In this document: one piece after another, positions 47,001-57,102 of the stretch
How the letters are laid out: every line of letters begins with the position of its first letter
Numbering within the stretch: position 1 is the first letter of the stretch
Assembly: GCA_029851415.1 (NCBI GenBank)
Contig: CM056742.1
Span: forward strand, 155,191,121-155,255,120
From: Eretmocerus hayati
Taxonomy: Eukaryota; Arthropoda; Insecta; Hymenoptera; Aphelinidae
Length of the DNA stretch: 64,000 bases
Direction: 5' to 3'
Made by a program: the position numbers and the translations under genes
Notes under the pieces: generated by a model
What the model saw: the letters and a program-made list of their open reading frames with translations, nothing else
Told to the model about the DNA's origin: nothing
Databases searched by the model: none

Positions 47001-49598
47001 ATCGGTTTTTCGCCGAAATATAAAGTACATATCAATATACTTTTGTTCTAATAAAATCTGGAATCTGAAGTTCCGCATGATCATGATAATGTTATTCAAT
47101 GAAACACAATACTACCGTAAAGAGTGAAATTTATCAGTTTTTTTTTTTTAATCATCGACGAAATTCTTTTCATCGACCGTCAAAATAAATGAACAAAAAC
47201 TCACCAGCGGTGGGAAAGTATCTCTCAAATGGGCCACCGCGTTTTATAGGGGCTAGCGTGTGTGATCGAGAAGCTGATGTTGCTGTCAGTAACGCCGTCT
47301 CCAAATCTCTGCCCGTCTATCATTAAGCCATTAAGCAAACCAATACATGAATTATACTTATACTAAATTTGATGTATGGTGTAAAAATCTATTGGATGAC
47401 AGCAAAATTTTAATTGTCTCACATAAAACTGTTATTTGAATTAATAAACATACACAAATAACTTTTCTGCTGAGTTTGATTAGAGAAAATTTTTATATGA
47501 ATGATAACGAGATGGAAATCGGCTCACGAGATCGGATTGATTATAAGTAAAAAGAATCATTCTTCCAATTACTGAAAAGAGCATGAATCTTGCTGTTTTC
47601 AATATGATCCAGTAATTTTTCAAATCGCGATTGCTAGTAGTAGTCAACACATTATACTGCGGCGGATTCCACAAGTTAGTCCAGCTAGTTTTTCCTGGTA
47701 TTTTCATCGCGTAAAATTTATCAATCGAGTCTACTGTACACCAAAAAGGACCACCAATTTTACTGACACAATGAACATGTTAATTAACGTAGTAAGACTT
47801 GAATCGGAACTTGATCAATGACCGAACAGCTCTACTATAATCACTCAACAAATAAAGAAATACTCTAAATTAAGGAAATGAGTACCTTGTTTCATTTTGT
47901 ATGAATGCGCGAATAAATTGAGACTGAGCAGGATACAAATTATGTTTTTGTAGTCTGATTTTAAATACTGGGATCTCGCTAACTTTGCATAAAATGTGTT
48001 CAGTGAAAGAAGGAATTGAACCTTCTTGATATCACAGGGTTTAGTAACTTTGCTGACTTCTAGTTCAACCTGAGTCATTCATCAATGATGATGGTTCGAA
48101 TGTGATGGTTTCATTAGTTTCAAAGTATGTGCAGTGAAAATGAGACTTGCACTACACTGCTGCCTTGGCAGTATGAGGACTGAAAACATAATCATTTGTG
48201 TGGAAAAAAGGAAATGTTCTATTTTATATGAACGTGCATTGTCAATCATCCTAAGGATTTAAATGAACATTTGAGTGCTACATGAGTCCTAAGTACATAA
48301 TAGGGATTAGGTGGATGCCAAGTTGTGGACTTATATTTTGCATTCTCAAATAAGTGGTGGATTCTATAAAATTCAAATATCAACCCTCAAATGCAAAGAG
48401 GTAAAAAGGCAAAATTCTTGAACCACAAAACATGAAAAGTTCCACAAAGAATTGTCACACAAAATGAAGGATACCATTGTCTTCAACAGAATAAATGTAA
48501 GGCACATCATGTACATTTCAAGTATCCAAAATCACATAGGGTCGTGGTAAGGTACTCACTTCTAAGAATACAATAATTGATAAACATGCATTTGAGGTTT
48601 GATAGTAGTATATATAGATATGGGAAAATCATTAGTACATTTCAAGAATGATTAAAATGAATGTCTATGACTTTGAATGATGAACAATTATAAAAAGTAC
48701 TGATTCAGAAAAAAATATTTCTACCTGATAGTGTCAGATAGAGGTCATAGACAGTTCCTCGCCTGACAGGTGGTAAGCGTTTACTGCGTTGACTGTTCAA
48801 AGCCATGGCAATGTCAGCCTCCAAATATCGCCATTGCTATAATTTTCTTATAATTAAACTAGGAACCTTTCAACTTCGAGAATGAGTGACTTAATATTGT
48901 GCACTCTGTCATACCAAAGATCAAACAAGAGAGTAGTTTGATTTTGAACAACAATATTACAACCATTGCTATTGGGATATGATTTTGCACATCATTTAAT
49001 ATTGCTCAGCATCGTGTTTGGAAAAAGGTGGGGAAAATAGAACAAGAGTATTTTAGTCTTTGTACCACTCATAATAAAGTGCAAAATGGTGCAAATACTT
49101 CAAATCATTTCTAGACTTGTCAATAAATGTTGTACAGACTCTAAACTTGGCTTTCTTCTCAATTGAAGATTCGTTTAAATCAATTATGCTTGGGTTCTAA
49201 TAGACTACCCAAGCATAATTGAGCTCATTTATACAAGCCTCTTTTATCAGTTATTTCTTACTAAAAAGACAACACGGCTCAGAGCCAAATTTAATCTCTA
49301 AAATGTATAAACATACCTCAAAAGAAACAAGAGCCTCTTCATCATCCTGCTTGAAGTACTCAATATTTAGAGTGACCAAACCCTCCGAATACCCTCTCAC
49401 AGTAATGAGGCTTCCTCTAGGTCCAGAGAATAAAATTACCAAGCTGCCATCAACATTACACTCGGTGAGGTGTTTCAATCCAACAAAATATTCTTTTAGC
49501 ACATTAGTGATGTTGGATTTTAGATTTGAACGCTTTTCAGCATCCAAAATCTGGCTCGAAGGGACAGTAAAGTCGAGCAACACAGTGTGAGCGACCAT
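41017..49598 (-). CDS. Sms: Spermine synthase, 7 coding exons per isoform, 366 aa
   Basis: Aminopropyltransferase that transfers an aminopropyl group from decarboxylated S-adenosylmethionine to spermidine, giving spermine; cytosolic. Exons in transcript order: 49317-49598 (N-terminal domain, MVAHTVLLDFTVPSS...), one of two alternatives (48725-48836 or 47205-47316), 42106-42228, 41865-42019, 41595-41684, 41331-41522, 41017-41163. With either alternative the sum is 367 codons, giving 366 aa, the same length as human SMS. Motifs: DERLLEYDIDRLVFEARSPYQ (~132-152), cofactor-binding ILGGGDGG (~200-207), and FGDLTDIPISP with the presumed catalytic Asp at ~280. The C-terminus is FEDWIFYQVSLK. A splice acceptor (TTTTTTCAG) lies 14 bp upstream of the ATG, so an untranslated first exon exists farther upstream, not located. 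The 4.9-kb intron after the alternative exons holds a degenerate Tigger element. Introns are GT-AG and phases close throughout. Confidence 0.95.
42492..42731 (+). pseudogene. Remnant of Tigger-like transposase
   Basis: Seventy-nine residues opening LKSLLVADQVKMVQAVNETKKVRTRSAEGFSV, the pattern of a CENP-B-type N-terminal helix-turn-helix, then an abrupt jump to an acidic tail. The DDE catalytic domain is absent, so this is an internally deleted, non-functional copy. Confidence 0.5.
43066..44227. mobile_element. Element rich in ATCGATA palindromes, nested in the Tigger copy
   Basis: Flanked by the direct repeat ACTCAAA (43059-43065 and 44228-44234), a motif of the host Tigger copy. Ends read GTTGCCACAA at the left and, inverted, GCTGCCACAA near the right. 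The terminal ~180 bp on both sides are packed with ATTATCGATA/CGATAATTATCG variants, so they can fold on themselves and with each other. No transposase frame. Superfamily unassigned. Confidence 0.5.
45995..46060. repeat. Extreme G/C homopolymer block
   Basis: GTCGGGGGGGCTGCCGCCCC followed by several C5-C8 runs. Potential G-quadruplex or i-motif sequence in the middle of AT-rich intron DNA, and a likely left edge of the adjacent hairpin element. Confidence 0.7.
46132..46258. repeat. Long near-perfect hairpin (MITE-like), arms ~50 bp
   Basis: TACGATACTCGGGACCTAAC and the following bases pair with ...GTTAGGTCCCTTGTATCGTA. The inner portion TTATTACACGGCGTGA pairs with TCACGCCGTGTAATAA. The loop is about 20 bp (ACCCTCGCGCAAGCGCTCGGG). 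A related loop motif, ACCCTCGCGCGAACGCTCGGG, occurs just upstream at ~46059, suggesting duplication. Confidence 0.75.
47205..47316 (-). CDS. Sms: Spermine synthase alternative exon A (112 nt)
   Basis: Acceptor ATGATAG, then TGRDLETALLTATSASRSHT and LAPIKRGGPFERYFPTA, ending GCT G|GTGAGT (phase 1) so that the next exon completes an Asp codon. It is the downstream member of the pair in transcript order. RGGPFERYFPTAD closely matches the RGGAIDRYWPTAD stretch expected in vertebrate spermine synthase, so this isoform looks canonical. Confidence 0.85.
48725..48836 (-). CDS. Sms: Spermine synthase alternative exon B (112 nt), homologous to exon A
   Basis: Acceptor AATTATAG, then QWRYLEADIAMALNSQRSKR and LPPVRRGTVYDLYLTLS, ending TCA G|GTAGAA. 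It has the same length and the same start and end phases as exon A, and aligns with it without gaps (shared R-LE, P-RG, Y-T; followed by the common D). KRLPPVRRG is closer to the vertebrate KRLPP motif than exon A is, but the RYxPTAD segment is altered to LYLTLSD. Including both exons would break the frame, so they are mutually exclusive. Confidence 0.75.
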
Positions 49599-49612
49599 GA
49601 TTTTTTCAGCAC

Positions 49613-50976
49613 CTGAAAAACAACAAGCAAGTCCAGGGTCAATGTCAAGCATTCTTTAGAGATATTGTGAACGTGATAAGTAGCAGCAAAAAATAACCCT
49701 ACTACAAAAATAGTTGAAGGGCTTAGGAACTGGAATGAAGGGACAGTATACGTAGGGCAGCCAAGTCAGAGTGGTTTGTGTTACACAATTGATTCAATAA
49801 AGCAGGTCATGCATGCGTGCATGTGTGCCAAGGATAAGCCGATACGATAAAAGGGGGAGGCCCTCCCGCGCGAGGGTGTAGAATTGAATTCGGTATTTGT
49901 AATTTGTGAGCAGTTTTCATTTCCGAATCGCGTTTGATTTTCAATGAAATAAGGTTGGTGGCTAATGTTACTGCAAGTGAAGGACTCACCGAAATTTGTG
50001 TTGCGCCAATAATTGAAATTACAAACACTTAGGTAAACCTCCAGCCAGCAACTATTATTCCTCCCCCGATTTCAGTTCAGTGTTTGTTCAAAAATAGCAC
50101 CCGACAGAATTCTCTGCGCCTGCACAACTGCAGGTTCTTTACACGCGCGTCGTCCGGGCGCCACTGCATGTGATTGTACGGCGCTGTGTGCGAATTTGAG
50201 ACTAATATCTATAGATAAAAATTATATATGTATAGGTTTTATTTGCACAGTCCAGTCCGCGCGTGTGTGCAGAAATAAGGTAAACGTGTTGATAAGAAAT
50301 GCGCAAAATTTTGCTCTTTAACTTTATCTCACGCCAGATTTCTTTATTTACCAAAATTACATGATACAGGAAATTTATCAATATCGCTAAATCAGTTATA
50401 TAAATAAATGTTTCCGAGACAAGTCGACCGCGTTTTGATAAGATTTTGAGATATTCATCGAACGTTACTCAGGAATATCGCCTCCTTTCCCAAAAAGTTG
50501 AAAGCTCTATAATTGTATTACGTAGGTAAATTGATGAAACATCGATTTGATCTGTGTGGATCTGTCCTATCATGTCATCTATATTATATGATAGTTCGGT
50601 AAAGGCAATTCAAGTAAGCCTGAGAAAAAACGTCAATAATGGTCTCATCATTATATGCTCATTAATGAATTTATGCGCGCAGCAAAATCATTAATAATAC
50701 TTATTCTGAAGTGAATTGCTTTTCTTACAAAATAATTCTTTTTCATCATTAAATACTTTGAGTGCACGCGAAACAGTTAGTTCCAAAATATTTAAGAAGA
50801 GAAAATGAACGTCTCTCATATTTTTATTCTAGTTTATTCGATCCTCACAAATCACTGTTTTGTCTTGCGAACGATTTACAAGCCCTTTGATAGTTCTACA
50901 AAAAATGATCGAAATCGCATGAACTGTCATGAGTGTATCTGTCTCCATTGCCATGTCTAAATGCCGTTTTTCTTGG
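49613..50976. other. Upstream region of spermine synthase
   Basis: Should contain the untranslated first exon and promoter. A CpG-richer patch is seen at about 50100-50200 (TTTACACGCGCGTCGTCCGG) and is the best promoter guess. Nothing else is supported. Confidence 0.35.
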
Positions 50977-50977
50977 G

Positions 50978-51183
50978 ACCTGGCCCTGGGAAAATTTTCA
51001 ATCTTGTTTGCGAAATTCGGCATCTGAGACGTGCAGTATACAAATTTCGACCAAATTCGATACTTTTTGGAGGTATAATGGCCGAAATTCATATGCTGTA
51101 CGTCTTAGATACCCAATTTCGCAAATATCAAAATTGAAAATTTTCCAAGGGCCAGGTCCCACGGAATGATTTTCAGCAGGGAT
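50978..51183. mobile_element. Hairpin MITE, same family as the fragment at 1-92
   Basis: GGGACCTGGCCCTGGGAAAA (from 50978) and the following ~75 bp pair with the stretch ending CCAAGGGCCAGGTCCC at ~51160. A further ~22 bp (ACGGAATGATTTTCAGCAGG) is shared with the copy at the window start and belongs to the family outside the hairpin. Confidence 0.65.
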
Positions 51184-51282
51184 GTTTAGAAAACTCCCAT
51201 ACCCTGTGAACACCGCTCGTTCCCGAAACGTACTGCAGAAGGTTCCCTTCGGAACTAATGCAACCTTCCCCGGGTGTTTCTA

Positions 51283-51755
51283 CGGCCCACCAGCAACGTT
51301 GTCCGCGAGCGATTACGTATACACAGCATTGTTAGTTCCGTGATGGTTTTGCAATGATTGTTTGTTGCATTGAAAGAATTGAAAGAATGAAATTATTTCG
51401 TTTGTTGCAACCTAGAAGTTGAAAATTTTTTTGTCAATTGAATAAAAAAAGTGTTATTTTTTGTTTTTTCTCTTGCAGGTTATTCGTTCAATCCCTTCGC
51501 GATCACAAACACGGTCGCTTCGTGAAGAGGAGACTAAGAGACTGTCCTTGAGTCGCCTGCAGAGGAAAGAACAAAAAATAACAACTCTTCTATTATTTAT
51601 TTAACAAAAATTGTTTAAGTTTTCGGTTGTGGAGGAAACTTGTAAAAAGCCATTGCGGAACCACGGAAAGGTTCCGAGAACTAATACACAACGCTGTGAA
51701 TACGTAATCGCTCGCGCGGACATTTGTACCTACCCACAACGTTGCTGGTGGGTCG
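51283..51755. mobile_element. 473-bp TA-flanked inverted-repeat element nested in the left arm
   Basis: Termini CGGCCCACCAGCAACGTTGT and, inverted, CGACCCACCAGCAACGTTGT, with TA on both sides (51281-51282 and 51756-51757). The corresponding right-arm position, read inverted (CTACACTGTG), is uninterrupted. Arms of about 75-115 bp follow. The centre contains TTTTTTCTCTTGCAG at ~51464-51478 followed by a 41-codon open stretch to TAA, an exon-like arrangement. Confidence 0.7.
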
Positions 51756-51784
51756 TACACTGTAAAAAGTTTGTGGGAAAAACT

Positions 51785-51900
51785 GCAACCAGTGGTTGCA
51801 GTTTTTCCCTCAACCACTGGTTTATCCCAAAAATCAACCAGCTGGTTTATAATCAACCAGCTGGTTGATTTTTGGCACAAACCAGTGGTTGACTTTTTTC
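51785..51900. repeat. Palindromic CAACCAGTGGTTG cluster, left arm
   Basis: Several near-copies of AACCAGTGGTT and AACCAGCTGGTT, each itself a palindrome, are spaced by roughly 10-40 bp. The cluster is mirrored at 52865-52945 in the right arm. Such subterminal palindromes are typical of protein-binding sites in transposons. Confidence 0.75.
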
Positions 51901-52129
51901 CCACAACGAATATATAAGGATGAATGCGGCACCCATAATATTGGTCGATGGTGGTCTCCGGTTGACACTTTTGATTCGGAAAAACAAGTTTCGTCATTTT
52001 TTTTCACAAACAAAGAGGGATAAACATTAGCCCCGGTCGCGTATGGACGACAAAGCGGGTTGCCTGTCATGCAGGAGTCGAATACACGTCGTAAGGCTGG
52101 AGGGATGGATAGATGGACGGATGGGGTGG

Positions 52130-52660
52130 GAGGGTAGATGGGATGGATGGATGGATGGATGGAACAGAATGGAACGGACCGGAATGGGGCGAAATGGAAC
52201 GAAATGAGGCGAAATGGAACGGAGTCTCATTGGATGGAGGGGAACGGAACTGGCCGGATGGGGCAAAATGGAACGGGCGGGGCAAAATGGAACGGACTCA
52301 AATTGGATGGAGGGGAACGGAACTGGCCGGGTGGGGCAAAATGGAATGGGTGGGGCAAAATGGAACGGAGTTGAATTGGGTGGAATCGACCGGGACGAAA
52401 TGGAATTGAATTATATGGATGGGAGACATCCATACAATTCAGTTACATTTCGTTCAATATCATTTCGTTCCATTCCGTTCAATTCCGTTCCGGTCCGGTC
52501 CATTCCGGTCCATTCCGTTTAATTCCACTCCGTTCCATTCCGGTCCGTTCCGTTCCATTTCGGTCCGGTCCATTCCGTTCCATTCCATCCATCCATCCAT
52601 CCATCGATCCATCCATCCCATCCACCCTCCCACCCCATCCGTCCATCTATCCATCCCTCC
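52130..52660. repeat. GGAAC/GGAATGG and GGAT satellite block in inverted orientation
   Basis: (GGAT)n and GGAACGGAATGG-like units run forward to ~52400, then their complements (CCATTCCGTTCCGGTCC, (CCAT)n) run to ~52640. Open frames of the MDGWMDGTEWNG and HPSIHPSHLPS types here are satellite translations, not genes. Confidence 0.8.
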
Positions 52661-53070
52661 AGTCTTACGACGTGTATTCGACTCCTGCTGGACAGGCAAC
52701 CCGCTTTGTCGTCCATACGCGACCGGGGCTAATGTTTATCCCTCTTTGTTTGTGAAAAAAAATGACGAAACTTGTTTTTCGGAATCAAAAGTGTCAACCG
52801 GAGACCACCATCGACCAATATCGTGGGCGCCGCATTCATCCTTATATATTCGCTGTGGGGACAAAGTCAACCAGTGGTTGAATTCCAACCAGTGGTTGAA
52901 TTCCAACCAGCTGGTTGATTTCGACAACCAACCACTGGTTGACGATTTTGGTGGAAAGTCAACCAATTTTTCACAGTGTAGGAATACCCCGCGAAGGTTG
53001 CATTAGTTCCGGGTGGAACCTTCCGCGGTACGTTTCGGGAACAAACAGTGTTGAGTGGGTACCAATATTT

Positions 53071-53839
53071 TCATTTTAAGGTGTTGAAACATGAAAAATT
53101 CCGCGGTTTTGAGTACCACAAGTTTTTTTTCTCGACATCGCCCCATATTTGTGTTTCTCCCAAAAAATCCAAGATCGAGACATTACTACCGCACTTAGTT
53201 CATATCTGTGATTGTTGCCACCGATCCAAATGTTTCAAACAGCATTTGAAAGGTGTGATGTAGGTATATGTATCATCGATGATAAAAGCGCCATTATTAA
53301 GTTTCAAGGTGCTTGTATTTTAGACTATTTACAATCAATAAATCTGTTACATTTTTTATTGTATTAGAAGAGAAATTTTTTAATCTTTTCGATCACAGCT
53401 ACCATAATCAATGACTGCTTAACAAGCATTATAATAAAAATCAGTTCAACAGGGTGATGTATGTGATGAGGGTATTTACTTTTCATAGGTCTATTGGATA
53501 ATGAAAAAACGGTAAAATAATACTCTTGCTCGCAATGAGAGGGATAAAACACACTTGTTTTTTATTCCATCGAAACTATATAAATTTGGTATTCTTCCGC
53601 TAAAATAAATGGGCCGTGGTATGCTCTATCTATCATGAAAATGGCCGGAATGGCAAATAAAGAGATATTTCTTTCAAGTAACTGCTTGTTGAACCCATAT
53701 CGATTGTATTAATCAGAAAATTTGTATCGCGTTTCCCAATCCCTTAAAAATTCAGTCAATTTTAGAATTTTGTACATCAATAGTTTATACTCTTTTAAGT
53801 TGATAATTGTATGAAAAAATTTTGTTCTGTTGACACTAC
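53071..53839. other. Intergenic, 3' of the first EcKL gene
   Basis: AT-rich; likely contains the EcKL 3' UTR. A TTTATT (AATAAA on minus) at 53561-53566 is a candidate poly(A) signal about 275 bp past the stop. No gene supported. Confidence 0.45.
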
Positions 53840-55144
53840 TTAACAAGTCATTAACTGCTCAGATCTCTCGACCATTTCTATCACTATCCCCAAAATTTTC
53901 TCTGCGTATGCTGGATCCCTGTCCATGAGACCCAGTATCAGTTCAACTCGATGCCGGTAAAGAAGATTAGCGAAACCGTCCGAGTCTTTGGTCATCTCTA
54001 GACATAATTTGCTCTCAATTTGATTGACAGGAAAGTACAGAGATGCAGTCACGATTCCCACCAATCTCATCTCTTCGTATTCTTCTAGGATCTCATCCAA
54101 GCTTGGCCTGTAAACCAATCCATCTCCTTCTTTGAGTGTCTCACAGAATACTTTCCAATAGTGTTCAAGTAGCTGAACTTCATTCTTATCTCTAAATTGA
54201 CGGGTAGTGGTGAGGTAGAACAATTGTGCCACATCAGCCATTGCTGGTACGTATCTCATAAGTTGAAAATCCACCAGGACACACTTAGGGAACGGTTCTG
54301 AATCGTCAAACATGAGATTGTTGGACCACGAGTCTCCGTGGCAAATGACCTTCCGGCCCTTCTTTACCGACGATAACTTGTCATGAACTCTATGACAGAT
54401 TTCCGGCAAGCGACTGGAGTCAAGACCTGCTCGTTTGGCAATGGCTACGACCACATCGACACCAGTTCGAAACCATTCTCCAAACTTACCATCCAATACA
54501 AACATGCACTCCCGCAATGGTTCCGAGTACAATTCAGCCAAACTTTTGCCTAATCTTTTTTCTGCCAGGATTGAACTTGCATGTAGTTTGGCCAGTGAGG
54601 AAAGGGCTGATTTGAGCGAAACTAAATCAAGTATCTGACCTCTGGTGGTGAAATTCCGTGAACTAAGATCTTCGAATACCAATAAGTCATCTTTCACAAG
54701 GTAGCAACTTGGACTCCAAGATTTATCCTTCTGACCACTTAGTAACTCTGGCATGATCTGTCTGAAAAAGTTGGCTTCCTTGGCGAAATTTCCCGTATCT
54801 TCCATGAACGATAGTTGTTCCTCTATATCGTAGGGCATCGATTTGAGAAAAAATATGTGTTGCTCGGGTTTGTGGTTGGGTTCTTCTTGGTTTTGTACGC
54901 TGACGACTAGGTGACGATGGGTCCCCATAAAGCCGACTTTGTCATTTGAGAAGCACTTAACGTAATAACTGAGTAATTTACTGGAAGAACCGAGAGCACG
55001 TTTCACTACGATTTCCACATCGTCGCGCGTTAAAGGCTCGTGGAATATCTTTTGGTGTCCATGGACGGTTTCAACTTTGGTTCCGTTCATGGCTCTGATG
55101 GTACTATGTGAAATGGGCGCACGTGTACCAACAGAATGTGCCAT
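53840..55144 (-). CDS. Ecdysteroid-kinase-like (EcKL/CHK, DUF1679-type) protein, intronless, 434 aa
   Basis: Member of the insect EcKL family of small-molecule kinases, which phosphorylate ecdysteroids and possibly xenobiotics. The first ATG of the frame is 55142-55144 (MAHSVGTRAPIS...); a later ATG at 55088-55090 (MNGTKVETVHG) would give 416 aa, closer to its neighbour, so the start is uncertain. Extra open codons upstream begin at GTG and are not counted. Visible: N-lobe Lys in HIFFLKSMPY, hinge LLVFEDLSSRNF, catalytic-loop HGDSWSNN at ~269-276 (Brenner motif with Trp, as usual for the family), and metal-binding LVDFQ at ~291-294. The C-terminus is EMVERSEQLMTC. It is clearly paralogous to the gene at 57103-58365 and lies head-to-head with it. 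All key residues are present, so it looks active. Confidence 0.9.
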   Translation of the reverse strand: MAHSVGTRAPISHSTIRAMNGTKVETVHGHQKIFHEPLTRDDVEIVVKRALGSSSKLLSYYVKCFSNDKVGFMGTHRHLVVSVQNQEEPNHKPEQHIFFLKSMPYDIEEQLSFMEDTGNFAKEANFFRQIMPELLSGQKDKSWSPSCYLVKDDLLVFEDLSSRNFTTRGQILDLVSLKSALSSLAKLHASSILAEKRLGKSLAELYSEPLRECMFVLDGKFGEWFRTGVDVVVAIAKRAGLDSSRLPEICHRVHDKLSSVKKGRKVICHGDSWSNNLMFDDSEPFPKCVLVDFQLMRYVPAMADVAQLFYLTTTRQFRDKNEVQLLEHYWKVFCETLKEGDGLVYRPSLDEILEEYEEMRLVGIVTASLYFPVNQIESKLCLEMTKDSDGFANLLYRHRVELILGLMDRDPAYAEKILGIVIEMVERSEQLMTC

Positions 55145-57102
55145 TCTCAAACTGCGTCTTATAATATTACCTCTTATCGATGCATTCGATTTCAAATCCG
55201 TCGATTTATAACCCAAATTAGTCACTGACTGTCACAGTTTGATCTTGATTTGCTTATCGTGATCATAAAATGGTGCAAATAACCACGATCATTAATTTGG
55301 AGTTTCGAAATGTCACGTTAAATCTTATCTCGAGATCTTGCAGTGCATTTGAAAATGATTTGCCGATCTCGTTTTTGCAAGTAAACGATAGTCAAGTTTG
55401 CTAAAACTTGAGCAAGAGATTTATGAAGCAATAGAATATTAAGATCTGATACCTTATACTCTTATTTGACGGTTCCTGTTCATTGTCATGATCATTGGCA
55501 ACTCGTTATAATTTGATTACTTTCAAAAAACAAGTCATGATTTTATTTGGATCTTTGTTAGGCTACAAATGGTTCGTGAAATTGTGAGGAATCTGATCTA
55601 CATCTTCATTTTAGGCCCATTCTCCAAATATTTCCCGGAATGAATTCGCGGAGTTAAAAGTTTATTGAACATATTGTTTTTTAAAGGTTCGCGATTTGTT
55701 TGGAGTCCTTTTAAAATAGAGGAATCAAACAGAGAAAGGAAAATATCCATCAGGCTTATTGATAATCTCACAGGCCGACATTCTCATGTTATGATAGTCG
55801 ACTACAGAACCCCTAGAACAGAAACGTTGAAACAGTCTTTCGTCATTGCTGCTTCAGAGCTCATCAACTCCCTCCCTCCTATAGAGCTCAGTCTTGACAT
55901 TTTCCCCCAATTCAAGGAAATTCTTCTGAACCACCTATTACGCCAGGACAGATCTGACTGGATCTCAAAAGCTCAGACCCTAGGTGCTTCACCGTTTTCT
56001 CCTCCCCTCCATGATCCTCTATCTACTTGAATCTCGAATAATTCTTTCACCCATATAAGTAATATATACTGTCCTTTCTCCCTCTTTCTTTCTAACTCTG
56101 TCTATGTAGATTACGAGTATGCACTGCGCGCGCCACTAGTGCTTCCTCATATTATTACCTGTGCGCGCTTCCTCTAGGTTTTCTGTAATTTTGGATATAC
56201 TTATAATTTATATATTTTGTCATTGCATTTCTCCAAAGAGTCTCATGGGGTCATACTCCCAGACTCCAATAAAGTTAATTTCAATCAATCAATCAATCAC
56301 TGCTTTTGGAAATTTCAATCATCTCGGTTATCGGTACTTAACTCCACAAAGTTAGACTGTCTGCTGGTTTGTTATTTACATGAAGGTGGGGGTCAATGCA
56401 GATTTTGTAAACGGTATACTTAAGAAGAAAGAGAGTGATTCTATACTTTGGCAAAAAATTGATAGTAGCATGGCTTAATTACTGTCTACTTATGTCTCAC
56501 CAGAGAAACTTGAGTTCGGTACATAAAGATACGACTCCTCCCTAAGCTCGGATGAAATCTTGCGGTAGTGAGATACTATAATAGCCATTGTATAAATATT
56601 CAATCTCTAATTCATAGACTATAGTGAGAGCCATGATTAGATAATAGTATATGAGTGTAACCGAGAGTTTACTAGACTTTGAAAATTCACATTCATTGTA
56701 TTTTTCAATATTTTTCGCAATGATTTGACGAATTGCAAAATAATTGTCATCCGAAAGAATTGATTGTATAAGACTACTTCAAATATGGAGTACTAAAGTT
56801 ATAAAAGAGGTCAGCTGCATGAAGATGTTAAACTGATGCATCTTCATTTTTGATTCTCACTGCTGATCAAACATCGTTTCTCTTCATCTAGATGACATTT
56901 CACGATCAGAATCCACAATCAAACTAATTAATTGTCCTCTTATCTTACGAAGAGGAAATTCAAATAGGATTCTCATTCATTTTCATAAGCCACGCGAATT
57001 TACGAGGGCGATTAAGCACATCGCAGCTATAACGCCTGGTGAATCGTCTTTCTTACCGGTTGCATTTTCGAAGAGTACAGTCTGATACTAGCATCTGAAA
57101 CG
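55145..57102. other. Shared upstream region of the two EcKL genes
   Basis: About 2 kb between divergent start codons. It contains a truncated non-LTR retrotransposon tail (about 55620-56302) and otherwise AT-rich sequence. Promoters of both kinases should lie here, but no core element is convincing. Confidence 0.5.
55620..56302 (+). mobile_element. 5'-truncated non-LTR retrotransposon 3' end with (CAAT)n tail
   Basis: A reading frame at 55665-56030 contains LKQSFVIAASELINSLPPIE...FPQFKEILLNHLL. This fits the C-terminal end of non-LTR (jockey/CR1-type) reverse-transcriptase proteins (pattern SF...A...WNSLP...FK..L). It is followed by a ~270-bp 3' UTR with AATAAA at ~56269, then a CAAT-unit tail (TTTCAATCAATCAATCAATC), as in elements with short tandem-repeat tails. 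The catalytic RT part is absent, so it is a dead 5'-truncated copy. Confidence 0.55.

Larger units (their letters stand above)
42229..47204 (-). other. Large intron of spermine synthase (4.9 kb) with transposon load
   Basis: Holds the Tigger-like element (42374-44280) with its nested element, an extreme C/G tract near 46.0 kb and a long hairpin at 46.13-46.26 kb. No other gene is supported. Confidence 0.7.
51190..53070. mobile_element. Second foldback element with satellite-containing arms
   Basis: Outer inverted repeats run GTTCCCGAAACGTACTGCAG...GGAACTAATGCAACCTTC from ~51209 at the left and the inverse to ~53042 at the right. Inner arms, 51758-52416 and 52432-52983, are reverse complements meeting at a centre near 52424 (ATGGATGGGAGACATCCAT). 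From outside in, each arm has palindromic CAACCAGTGGTTG / CAACCAGCTGGTTG units, ~200 bp of unique sequence containing TATATAAGGATGAATG, a (GGAT)n tract, and a degenerate GGAAC/GGAATGG satellite. The left arm alone carries a 473-bp TA-flanked insertion. No transposase. Outer boundaries and target duplication were not resolved. Confidence 0.7.

Noticed and set aside
52027..52720. Overlapping open frames such as MDGWGGRVDGMDGWMDG and MPHPASSVPLHPMRL on both strands
   Set aside because: Translations of simple GGAT/GGAAC satellite; open on several frames because the repeat lacks stops.
55145..55225. N-terminal extension of the minus-strand EcKL to 461 aa
   Set aside because: The extension starts at GTG, not ATG, and the neighbouring paralogue has no equivalent extension.
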